Below, piece by piece: positions 1 to 5,506 of a DNA stretch of 6,017 nucleotides (position 1 is its first letter; every line of letters starts with the position of its first letter). The notes beneath the pieces are model-generated. The model saw only the letters and a list, made by a program, of their open reading frames with translations. It was not told where the DNA came from and ran no database searches. The position numbers were made by a program, and so were the translations under genes. This DNA is from an uncultured Collinsella sp. (GTDB lineage Bacteria > Actinomycetota > Coriobacteriia > Coriobacteriales > Coriobacteriaceae). The DNA is taken from NCBI GenBank assembly GCA_934650095.1, contig CAKUFT010000057.1, positions 1 to 6,017 on the forward strand, given 5' to 3'.

Positions 1-978
1 CACCTCTATCCCTACAAGGGCAACTACTCCACGTATCTGGAGACCAAGGCCGCGCGTATCGAGGCTCAGGGCAACCGCGATGCCAAGCTTGCCAAGCGTA
101 TGGAGGCCGAGCTCGAGTGGGTGCGCAGCTCGCCGAAGGCCCGTCAGGCCAAGAACAAGGCCCGTCTGGCTCGCTACGAGGAGATGGAGGCCGAGGCCCG
201 CGCAAGCCAGAAGCTCGACTGGACCGATATTCGCATTCCCGTTGGCCCCCGTCTGGGCAACAAGGTGCTCGAGGCCCATCACCTGCACAAGGAGTTCGAC
301 GGTCGCGTGCTCATCGATGACCTTTCGTTCACCCTGCCGCGCAACGGCATTGTGGGCGTGATCGGTCCCAACGGCGTCGGTAAGACCACGCTGTTCAAGA
401 CGATTGTGGGCCTGGAGCCGCTGACTTCTGGCGAGCTTGAGGTGGGCGAGACCGTCAAGATCTCCTACGTCGACCAGAACCGTGAGGGCATCGACCCCGA
501 CAAGAACCTGTGGGAGGTCGTCTCGGACGGCCTGGACCACATGATGGTCGGCGAGACCGAGGTCCCGAGCCGCGCTTATGTGGCGAGCTTCGGCTTTAAG
601 GGCCAGGACCAGCAGAAGCGCGCTGGCGTACTCTCCGGTGGCGAGCGTAACCGTCTGAACCTGGCGCTCACGCTCAAGCAGGGCGGCAACCTGCTGCTGC
701 TCGACGAGCCTACCAACGACCTGGACGTCGAGACCCTGTCCTCGCTCGAGGCGGCACTGCTCGAGTTCCCGGGCTGCTCGGTCGTCATTAGCCACGACCG
801 TATGTTCCTGGACCGTGTTGCCACGCACATCTTGGCGTGGGAGGGCACCGACGAGAATCCGGGCAACTGGTACTGGTTCGAGGGCAACTTCGAGGCCTAT
901 CAGGCCAACCGTATCGAGCGCCTAGGCGAGGATGCAGCCCAGCCGCATCGTATTCACCGCAAGCTCACGCGCGACTAG
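1..978 (+). CDS. ettA: Energy-dependent translational throttle protein EttA (ABC-F ATPase), C-terminal part
   Basis: The gene is open from the first base and ends at TAG 976-978, giving 325 residues; the first ABC domain lies upstream of the window. ABC-F proteins are soluble, have no membrane domain and bind the ribosomal E site; EttA gates entry into the elongation cycle according to ATP/ADP. Visible in order (fragment numbering) are the charged helical inter-domain linker at about residues 15-70 with ELEWVRSSPKARQAKNKARLARY, which resembles the EttA P-site tRNA interaction region; Walker A GPNGVGKTT (122-130); the signature LSGGER (211-216); Walker B LLLLDEP with catalytic Glu236; and the switch SHD (264-266). 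The run GETVKISYVDQNREGID and the ending EFPGCSVVISHDRMFLDR match E. coli EttA closely from memory. Every catalytic element of this ATPase site is intact. All arginine codons are CGC or CGT. The gene converges on treR. Confidence 0.95.
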   Translation, partial: HLYPYKGNYSTYLETKAARIEAQGNRDAKLAKRMEAELEWVRSSPKARQAKNKARLARYEEMEAEARASQKLDWTDIRIPVGPRLGNKVLEAHHLHKEFDGRVLIDDLSFTLPRNGIVGVIGPNGVGKTTLFKTIVGLEPLTSGELEVGETVKISYVDQNREGIDPDKNLWEVVSDGLDHMMVGETEVPSRAYVASFGFKGQDQQKRAGVLSGGERNRLNLALTLKQGGNLLLLDEPTNDLDVETLSSLEAALLEFPGCSVVISHDRMFLDRVATHILAWEGTDENPGNWYWFEGNFEAYQANRIERLGEDAAQPHRIHRKLTRD

Positions 979-982
979 TTTT

Positions 983-1010
983 GTTACGCGGTTTTACCAA
1001 ACCGCGTAAC
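983..1010. repeat. Perfect 12-bp inverted repeat just after ettA
   Basis: GTTACGCGGTTT (983-994) and AAACCGCGTAAC (999-1010) are exact reverse complements around a 4-nt TACC loop, starting 4 nt after the ettA stop codon. No T-run follows on either strand, so it is not a classical intrinsic terminator. It may protect the 3' end of ettA mRNA or assist termination. Its right half (GCGTAAC) is also complementary to 1133-1139, so it can pair with the next element instead. Confidence 0.7.
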
Positions 1011-1139
1011 TGCTCGACGCTGCGCGGGCCGCAAGCACCCCATCTTGCCGTTCAAGCCGTCGCTCGCGTACCGAAGTACGCGTCGCTCCTCTTTCACGGC
1101 AACCTGGGGCACTTGCGACCCGCTCGCTGTTGGTTACGC
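1004..1139 (-). repeat. Long composite inverted-repeat element, best folded as minus-strand RNA
   Basis: Nested complementary arms were found by eye: outer GCGTAAC (1004-1010) with GTTACGC (1133-1139); a 19-bp arm at 1024-1042 with 1105-1123; an inner 7-bp arm TTGCCGT (1045-1051) with ACGGCAA (1096-1102); and a tip CGCGTAC (1065-1071) with GTACGCG (1076-1082). On the plus strand the 19-bp arm has three C-A/A-C mismatches; on the minus strand all three become G-U wobbles, leaving the arm uninterrupted. The tip loop is CGAA on plus but UUCG closed by C-G on minus, the classic stable tetraloop. An 8-base direct repeat CGTCGCTC lies at 1058-1065 and 1081-1088, flanking the tip. No protein is supported here. 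It may be a dispersed REP/MITE-like element or a structured non-coding RNA; neither can be settled from one copy. Confidence 0.6.
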
Positions 1140-1152
1140 AACATCAACAAAT

Positions 1153-1192
1153 AAAAACGGCTCAAATCCGGGTTTGGATTTGAGCCGTTTTT
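1153..1192. terminator. Bidirectional intrinsic terminator between ettA and treR
   Basis: A perfect 17-bp stem, 1153-1169 (AAAAACGGCTCAAATCC) with 1176-1192, encloses the 6-nt loop GGGTTT. The stem has a GC-rich middle and ends in TTTTT on both strands, so it can stop ettA transcripts going right and treR transcripts going left. It ends 5 nt before the treR stop codon, as expected for convergent genes sharing one terminator. Confidence 0.92.
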
Positions 1193-1197
1193 CGCTG

Positions 1198-1914
1198 CTA
1201 CTTGCGTCGAGCGATATCGTGAAAGATAAAGTAGTCGGGGCGGTGTCGCGAACAGGTGTATTCGAACATTTCTCCGGCGGCGGTAAAGACTTGGTTGGAC
1301 ACAACGGCCATGTAGCAGTCTTCGGGAAGGTCCAACAGCTCATAATCGCGCTTGGTGGCGGGTTCGACGGTTATTTGGCGACTGCTTTGGGCAATCTTAA
1401 GGCCAAGGTCCTGCTCGAGATATCGATAAATGGAGCTTGAGGCCTTATCGGCATCGAGCCCCTGTACGTCGCTTGCCAAAAAATAGCTTTCATCGTGAAT
1501 GACTGGGCAACCGGCTATGGAACGAACGCGCTCGAGATGAATGAGATCTGACCCGACTTCAAACCCCGTTCTGTGGGCTGCCTTTTCGGTGGCTTTGACT
1601 TGCTCAAAGAGCGTCACCTTTGTTTCGGAATCAAGCTCCATGCGTCTGACGGACTCGTCGTATGTTTCGATACCTCCAACCTCAAACAGGGCACGACTGC
1701 GTGGGCGCCAGATGACGCGGACACCCTTGCCGTGAATCGGTTGCACCAGTCCCTCGTCGGCGAGCGCAGTGAGCGCGCGTCGAAGTGTGTTATGCGAACA
1801 CTCGTATTTTTGGACGAGTTGGGCCTCGGAGGGGAGAAACGACTGAAACGGATACGTCCCCTCAAGAATGTCGCCCTTGATATCGTTGTAAATACCTTGC
1901 CAAATGGCTTTCAT
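1198..1914 (-). CDS. treR: Trehalose operon repressor TreR, GntR/HutC family
   Basis: This is a 238-residue GntR-type regulator, the same length as B. subtilis TreR as I recall it. Residues 1-70 are the winged helix-turn-helix, including LPSEAQLVQKYECSHNTLRRAL and the wing HGKGVRV. Residues about 90-232 form the UTRA effector domain, with ITVEPATKRDYELLDLPED and the ending EYTCSRHRPDYFIFHDIARRK, both close to known TreR proteins. TreR proteins bind operators of the trehalose genes and release them when trehalose-6-phosphate (or trehalose, depending on species) accumulates. The gene is divergent from treB, which fixes its likely target. Three in-frame ATGs occur (1932, 1920, 1914). The one at 1914 is chosen because GAAAGG (1926-1921) sits 6 nt ahead of it and the protein then begins MKAIWQGIYNDI, as in homologues. 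An oddity is that the usual Ser-Arg at the start of the recognition helix is Ser-His. Confidence 0.93.
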   Translation of the reverse strand: MKAIWQGIYNDIKGDILEGTYPFQSFLPSEAQLVQKYECSHNTLRRALTALADEGLVQPIHGKGVRVIWRPRSRALFEVGGIETYDESVRRMELDSETKVTLFEQVKATEKAAHRTGFEVGSDLIHLERVRSIAGCPVIHDESYFLASDVQGLDADKASSSIYRYLEQDLGLKIAQSSRQITVEPATKRDYELLDLPEDCYMAVVSNQVFTAAGEMFEYTCSRHRPDYFIFHDIARRK

Positions 1915-1920
1915 AGCCAT

Positions 1921-1926
1921 CCTTTC
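1921..1926 (-). promoter_or_regulatory. Ribosome binding site that decides the treR start
   Basis: Read on the minus strand this is GAAAGG. It lies 6 nt before ATG 1914-1912 but directly abuts ATG 1920-1918 and lies after ATG 1932-1930. Only the 1914 start therefore has usable spacing. Confidence 0.65.
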
Positions 1927-1927
1927 A

Positions 1928-1941
1928 ATCATTTAAATAAG
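1928..1941. promoter_or_regulatory. Putative TreR operator O1 (autoregulatory, degenerate)
   Basis: ATCATTTAAATAAG matches the 14-bp core CTTATTCAAATAAG of the two better sites at 11 of 14 positions, with a perfect right half (AAATAAG). It lies just downstream of the treR -10 box and immediately upstream of the treR ribosome binding site, a position suited to autorepression by roadblock. That TreR binds here is inferred. Confidence 0.55.
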
Positions 1942-1950
1942 TTGAGCTTT

Positions 1951-1956
1951 AGTATA
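1951..1956 (-). promoter_or_regulatory. Candidate -10 box of the treR promoter
   Basis: The minus strand reads TATACT, five of six matches to TATAAT, placing transcription start near position 1944, about 30 nt before the treR start codon. The hexamer 17 bp upstream (CGGCAG) is a poor -35, so the promoter may be weak or need an activator. GAACGG repeats sit exactly in this upstream region. Confidence 0.5.
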
Positions 1957-2003
1957 CCGTTCGAGCATGATGCCTGCCGTTCACCGCGCAAAAACGACCG
2001 TTC
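1957..2003. repeat. Three CCGTTC direct repeats at 20-21 bp spacing
   Basis: CCGTTC occurs at 1957-1962, 1977-1982 and 1998-2003, in the same orientation, 20 and 21 bp apart, or about two helical turns. On the minus strand they read GAACGG; the first abuts the treR -10 box. They do not resemble the CTTATT/AATAAG operators, so they would belong to a different regulator if real. The function is unknown. Confidence 0.5.
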
Positions 2004-2007
2004 ATCC

Positions 2008-2023
2008 ACTTATTCAAATAAGT
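2008..2023. promoter_or_regulatory. Putative TreR operator O2
   Basis: ACTTATT-CA-AATAAGT is a perfect 7-bp inverted repeat with a 2-bp centre. Its core is identical over 14 bp to the one at 2070-2083. It overlaps the -35 region of the best candidate treB promoter, so bound repressor would exclude RNA polymerase. The assignment to TreR rests on its place between treR and treB and its repetition. Confidence 0.75.
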
Positions 2024-2038
2024 CGAGCAACATAGAAT
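2010..2038 (+). promoter_or_regulatory. Candidate treB promoter
   Basis: TAGAAT at 2033-2038 matches TATAAT at five of six positions. A weak -35, TTATTC (2010-2015), lies 17 bp upstream inside operator O2. Transcription would start near 2045, giving a leader of about 100 nt that contains operator O3. An alternative is TTGTTG (2056-2061) with a poor -10 (TAAGCT, 2080-2085) inside O3. No promoter in this stretch matches well at both elements. Confidence 0.4.
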
Positions 2039-2060
2039 CTATCTGATTAAACTAATTGTT

Positions 2061-2092
2061 GGATAGCAACTTATTCAAATAAGCTGTTATCC
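2061..2092. promoter_or_regulatory. Putative TreR operator O3, extended palindrome
   Basis: The core CTTATTCAAATAAG (2070-2083) repeats that of O2 exactly. Symmetry continues outward to GGATA (2061-2065) and TATCC (2088-2092): across the 15-bp arms there are 13 Watson-Crick pairs, one G-T and one mismatch. Its centre is 61 bp from the O2 centre and 142 bp from O1. If transcription starts upstream, it lies in the treB leader and could block elongation or fold in the RNA. Confidence 0.75.
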
Positions 2093-2146
2093 AAAAGATG
2101 GGTTGGCCACCTATGGTTCTATCGAATAACGCAAAAGGAGGAACGC

Positions 2147-3613
2147 ATGGGCAAGTATGCGGACGACGCGACCAAGCTGCTCGAGCTGGTGGGAGGCAAG
2201 GACAATATTGCCGCCGTGAGCCACTGTATGACGCGCATGAGGTTCGTGCTCAACGATGAATCGAAGGCCGACGTGCCGGCTATCGAGGCGCTTCCATATA
2301 CCAAGGGCAGCTTTACGCAGGCTGGGCAGTTCCAGGTCATCATTGGTAACGACGTCAAAGCCTACTATTCGGAGTTTACCGAGATCGCCGGAATCGAGGG
2401 CGTGAGCAAGGACGCAGCCAAGGCTGCCGCCGTCCAAAACCAGAATCCCATTCAGCGCGCCATGACGGTTATCGCCGAGGTATTTGCACCTATCATTCCC
2501 GCTGTTATCGTCGGCGGCCTCATTCTCGGTTTCCGCAATTGCATCGATTCGTTGTATGTGTTTGGCGACGGTACGCAGACGCTTGTGCAGCTGAGTCAAT
2601 TTTGGGCTGGCGTCGACAGCTTTTTATGGTTGATTGGCGAGGCGGTCTTCCATACTGGCATTCCAGTAGGCATCTGTTGGTCGGTCACCAAAAAGATGGG
2701 TGGCACGCCTATGCTCGGTATCGTTTTGGGCCTGACGCTCATCTCCGGGCAGCTTCTTAACGCCTATGCCGTTGCCGGCACGCCGGCTGATCAGATTCCG
2801 CATTGGGACTTTGGCTTTGCCCAGGTCAATATGATTGGCTATCAGGCGCAGGTCATCCCCGCGATTCTCGCCGCAGTTACACTTGGTTTCTTGGAGCGTT
2901 TCTTCCGCAAGATCACGCCCGAGGTCGTCTCGATGATCGTCGTTCCGTTCTGCAGCCTGCTGCTTGCCGTCATGGCCGCCCACTTTGTCCTTGGACCCAT
3001 TGGCTGGTGGCTCGGTAGCGGTATCTCCGCCATCATTTACGCCGGCATCACCGGCCCGTTCCGTGCCCTGTTCGGCGCTCTCTTTGGTGCGTTTTATGCG
3101 CCGCTGGTTATTACCGGCCTGCACCACATGTCTAACGCCATCGACCTGCAGCTGATTGCCGATTTTGGTGGCACTATGCTTTGGCCCATGATCGCGCTTT
3201 CCAATATCGCGCAAGGCTCGGCTGTATTGGGCATGGCCTACCTGCAGCGTTCCAACGATCGTGACCAGCAGGTAAATATCCCCGCCATCATCTCTTGCTA
3301 CCTGGGTGTTACCGAGCCTGCCATGTTCGGCGTCAACCTTAAGTACATGTTCCCGTTTGTGTGTGCCATGATTGGCTCCTCCCTTGCTGGTCTTTTGAGC
3401 GTGGTGACAAACTGCACCGCAAACGCCGTTGGCGTCGGTGGTCTGCCGGGAATCCTTTCGATGCAGCCTGACAGCTGGGCGATGTTTGCGGTTTGTATGC
3501 TCATCGTGCTGGTCGTTCCTTTTGTTCTGACGGTTATCGTGGGCTCCAAGAAGGGCATTCGCGAGGAGGCCGAGGCCAGTGCCGCCGAGATTCGCGCGGA
3601 GTTGGCCGCTTAG
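2147..3613 (+). CDS. treB: PTS trehalose-specific EIIBC permease TreB
   Basis: This 488-residue membrane protein imports trehalose and phosphorylates it to trehalose-6-phosphate using PEP-derived phosphate. Residues 1-80 are the EIIB domain of the glucose/sucrose family; phosphate-accepting Cys27 lies in SHCMTRMRF. After a short linker, residues about 105-467 form the EIIC domain with about ten hydrophobic segments, including TVIAEVFAPIIPAVIVGGLI, LHHMSNAIDLQL preceded by TG (323-324), and GVTEPAMFGVN (387-397, with the conserved Glu390). The protein ends in a charged cytoplasmic tail at about 468-488 with no EIIA domain, as in E. coli TreB (473 residues, EIIBC only), so EIIA must come from another gene. 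ATG 2147 is chosen for the strong AAAGGAGG (2134-2141) 5 nt upstream. Trehalose specificity rests on similarity plus the flanking treR and treC. It is probably repressed through O2 and O3. Confidence 0.94.
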   Translation: MGKYADDATKLLELVGGKDNIAAVSHCMTRMRFVLNDESKADVPAIEALPYTKGSFTQAGQFQVIIGNDVKAYYSEFTEIAGIEGVSKDAAKAAAVQNQNPIQRAMTVIAEVFAPIIPAVIVGGLILGFRNCIDSLYVFGDGTQTLVQLSQFWAGVDSFLWLIGEAVFHTGIPVGICWSVTKKMGGTPMLGIVLGLTLISGQLLNAYAVAGTPADQIPHWDFGFAQVNMIGYQAQVIPAILAAVTLGFLERFFRKITPEVVSMIVVPFCSLLLAVMAAHFVLGPIGWWLGSGISAIIYAGITGPFRALFGALFGAFYAPLVITGLHHMSNAIDLQLIADFGGTMLWPMIALSNIAQGSAVLGMAYLQRSNDRDQQVNIPAIISCYLGVTEPAMFGVNLKYMFPFVCAMIGSSLAGLLSVVTNCTANAVGVGGLPGILSMQPDSWAMFAVCMLIVLVVPFVLTVIVGSKKGIREEAEASAAEIRAELAA

Positions 3614-3637
3614 GATAAGTAACCCTACGTGCCCTAC

Positions 3638-3672
3638 GAGCGCCGCGGTGGCTTTGCCCATCAGCGGCGCTC
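3638..3672 (+). terminator. Stable hairpin between treB and treC (partial terminator or mRNA processing element)
   Basis: GAGCGCCGC (3638-3646) pairs perfectly with GCGGCGCTC (3664-3672). The stem can continue inward with 3647-3652 against 3656-3662, leaving A3663 and C3657 bulged and a TTT tip. The following bases, TTGTATTT, are only moderately T-rich, so read-through into treC is likely. The hairpin ends 28 nt before the treC ribosome binding site. A role in lowering treC transcript relative to treB, or in shielding treB mRNA from 3' decay, is inferred. Confidence 0.6.
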
Positions 3673-3700
3673 TTGTATTTCATATTCCCTGGTGATGAGC

Positions 3701-3705
3701 GAGGA
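3701..3705 (+). promoter_or_regulatory. Ribosome binding site that decides the treC start
   Basis: GAGGA is 6 nt upstream of ATG 3712. The other possible in-frame start, TTG 3673, lies next to the intercistronic hairpin with no purine-rich site before it, and would add 13 residues not seen in the family. Confidence 0.75.
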
Positions 3706-3711
3706 CGAGCA

Positions 3712-5430
3712 ATGCTCGATATCAGTAATAAGGTCGTGTACCAAATCTATCCCAAGAGCTTTAACGATTCTAATGGCGACGGCTGGGGCGATCTGCCCGG
3801 CATCACGCAAAAGCTCGACTACCTCAAGCAACTTGGTATCGATTACCTCTGGATAACCCCATTTTTTGTCTCGCCGCAAAAGGACAACGGCTACGACGTG
3901 GCCGATTACCGAAGCATCGATCCGCGATTTGGAACCATGGAGGAGTTCGAAGAGCTTTCGCGCGAGGCGCATGCGCGCGGCATCGGCATTATGCTCGACA
4001 TGGTATTTAACCATGTTTCGAGCGAGCATGAGTGGTTTCAGCGAGCCATCGCGGGCGACAAGCGCTACCAGGACTACTTTATTTTTGAAGAGGGGACACC
4101 GCGTGAGCTTCCCTGCAACTGGGATTCGAAGTTTGGCGGTCCCGCCTGGACCTGGGAACCTCATGTTGGCAAATGGTACCTGCACCTATTTGACCCGGGC
4201 CAACCCGACCTCAACTGGAAAAATCCTGAAGTGAGGCATGAGGTTGCCGATGTCTTGCGTTTTTGGCGCGAGAAGGGCGTCGACGGCTTTCGCTTCGACG
4301 TAATCAATCTAATCGATAAGCCAGATTCATGGGAAGACGACTACAAGGGCGATGGTCGCCGCTTTTACACGGACGGTGCGCGTGTGGACAGCTACATCCA
4401 GGAGCTGGTGCGTGAGGGCGGCATCGAGGGCATGATGACGGTCGGAGAGATGAATTCGACGGGCCTTGAGGCTTGCATTCGATATACGCAGCCTCAAAAC
4501 CACGAGCTCGCTATGACCTTCAACTTCCATCATCTTAAGGTCGATTTTGAGAACGGGAAGAAGTGGGTAAACAAGGTTCCTGACTTCGCGCTGTTGCAAA
4601 AGACTCTTGCCACCTGGCAGGAGGGTATGCAGGCGGGCGGTGGTTGGAATGCCGTGTTCTGGGACAATCACGACCAGCCACGCGCCCTCTCGCGTTTTGG
4701 GACCGACGGTTCCCTGCGCATTCCCGCGGCAAAGATGCTCGCACTCTTTATGGACCTGTTGCGCGGCACGCCCTATATCTATCAAGGTGACGAGCTGGGC
4801 TCGACCAACGCGCACTTTACGAGCATCGAAGAGTTCAACGATGTCGAGAGCCGCAACTATTACCGCATCTTGCTCGAGCAGGGAAAGGCGCCCGAAGAGG
4901 CGCTCGCGATCATTAACATGCATTCGCGCGACAACGGTCGTCTGCCCATGCAGTGGGATGACGAGGTGAATCACGGGTTTTCGACCGCCGAGCCTTGGGT
5001 TCCGATGGCTTGCGATGCGAAGGACTGTAGCCAAGATGAGATCACGGCGGAGCTCGAAGTGGGCGTTTCGAATTCAATTTTTGAGTTCTATCGTCAGGTG
5101 AATGAGCTGCGGCACGAGTTGCCTGTGGTGGCGACGGGCAAGGTCCGTTTTGTTGACGCGGACAGTGCGCCCGTGCTCGCGTATGGGCGATTTGGCAATC
5201 TTCCTGTCGGAGAGCCCTATGATGCGTCGGTGGCGACGATCGAAGACATGTCCGCGCCTGGGTCGATGCTTGTGGTTGCCAATTTCTCCGATGATATGAG
5301 CGAAGTGGGCCCGGAAGTCCGGGAACTGCTGGCTCAAGGGGAGTGGGACGTGCTGTTGCGCTCTTATGGGGATGTTGAGGACCTGCAGGCACTTCGCCCC
5401 TTTGAGGGATATGCGCTCATTCGTAAATAG
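3712..5430 (+). CDS. treC: Trehalose-6-phosphate hydrolase (GH13 alpha-glucosidase family)
   Basis: This cytoplasmic enzyme of 572 residues hydrolyses trehalose-6-phosphate to glucose and glucose-6-phosphate, the step after TreB. It is called treC in E. coli (551 residues) and treA in B. subtilis. The (beta/alpha)8 GH13 motifs are all present: VVYQIYPKSF (8-17), DMVFNH (96-101), GVDGFRFDVINL with nucleophile Asp196, MMTVGEMNST with acid/base Glu246, and FWDNHDQPR with transition-state residue Asp321. The segments SKFGGPAWTW and NFHHLKVDF are typical of trehalose-6-phosphate hydrolases rather than oligo-1,6-glucosidases, and the treR-treB context agrees. A C-terminal beta domain occupies roughly the last 90 residues, ending RPFEGYALIRK. 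There is no signal peptide. It starts at ATG 3712, 98 nt after treB, probably co-transcribed through the intercistronic hairpin. No terminator is evident after its TAG. Confidence 0.95.
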   Translation: MLDISNKVVYQIYPKSFNDSNGDGWGDLPGITQKLDYLKQLGIDYLWITPFFVSPQKDNGYDVADYRSIDPRFGTMEEFEELSREAHARGIGIMLDMVFNHVSSEHEWFQRAIAGDKRYQDYFIFEEGTPRELPCNWDSKFGGPAWTWEPHVGKWYLHLFDPGQPDLNWKNPEVRHEVADVLRFWREKGVDGFRFDVINLIDKPDSWEDDYKGDGRRFYTDGARVDSYIQELVREGGIEGMMTVGEMNSTGLEACIRYTQPQNHELAMTFNFHHLKVDFENGKKWVNKVPDFALLQKTLATWQEGMQAGGGWNAVFWDNHDQPRALSRFGTDGSLRIPAAKMLALFMDLLRGTPYIYQGDELGSTNAHFTSIEEFNDVESRNYYRILLEQGKAPEEALAIINMHSRDNGRLPMQWDDEVNHGFSTAEPWVPMACDAKDCSQDEITAELEVGVSNSIFEFYRQVNELRHELPVVATGKVRFVDADSAPVLAYGRFGNLPVGEPYDASVATIEDMSAPGSMLVVANFSDDMSEVGPEVRELLAQGEWDVLLRSYGDVEDLQALRPFEGYALIRK

Positions 5431-5506
5431 GCGCATGGGCATTTATGGCATCAAACGGGTTCGCTTGCCCGGGACATCGCGGAAACAGGGAAAAGGAGGC
5501 ACGACA
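5431..5506. other. Gap between treC and the coiled-coil gene with no clear signals besides the RBS
   Basis: In these 76 bases I see no convincing intrinsic terminator (only a weak 4-bp CGGG/CCCG pairing around 5456-5475) and no well-matched sigma-70 promoter. Either treC transcription reads through into the downstream genes or a promoter lies within the treC end or goes unrecognised. Confidence 0.4.
5494..5499 (+). promoter_or_regulatory. Strong ribosome binding site that decides a GTG start
   Basis: AGGAGG, within AAAAGGAGG (5491-5499), lies 7 nt before GTG 5507. It rules out the earlier in-frame ATGs, of which 5366 lies inside treC and 5435 has no such site. Confidence 0.85.

Noticed and set aside
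983..1010. Post-ettA hairpin as a full intrinsic terminator
   Set aside because: The stem is perfect but no T-run follows on either strand; the real terminator signature is at 1153-1192.
1045..1440. 131-codon plus-strand frame starting in the ettA-treR gap
   Set aside because: It reads through the structured repeat and the bidirectional terminator and into antisense treR, so it is not a credible gene.
1843..1856. Catabolite-responsive (cre-like) element, TGAAACGGATACGT
   Set aside because: It fails the central CG position of the consensus and lies inside the treR coding region, so it is not convincing.
1957..2003. CCGTTC repeats as a tiny CRISPR array
   Set aside because: Six-base repeats with 14-15 base gaps are far below CRISPR repeat and spacer lengths, and there are no cas genes.
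1573..2046. 157-codon plus-strand frame running across treR and into the control region
   Set aside because: It overlaps treR antisense and then passes through operators and the CCGTTC repeats; no family resemblance and no good start signal.
2624..3661. 345-codon open frame on the minus strand opposite treB
   Set aside because: It is wholly antisense to an unmistakable membrane permease, its product is a Gly/Asp/His/Arg-rich low-information sequence, and it has no plausible ribosome binding site. Stop-free antisense frames are common in GC-rich genes.
3673..3711. TTG start adding 13 residues to treC
   Set aside because: No ribosome binding site precedes it, it adjoins the hairpin, and homologues begin near the later ATG, which has GAGGA at 6 nt.
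4327..5034. 235-codon open frame on the minus strand opposite treC
   Set aside because: It is antisense to a gene with every GH13 motif intact, has no recognisable domain, and follows from codon bias of the real gene.
5366..5506. N-terminal extension of the coiled-coil gene from ATG 5366
   Set aside because: It would overlap the end of treC in another frame and ignore the strong AGGAGG placed 7 nt before GTG 5507.
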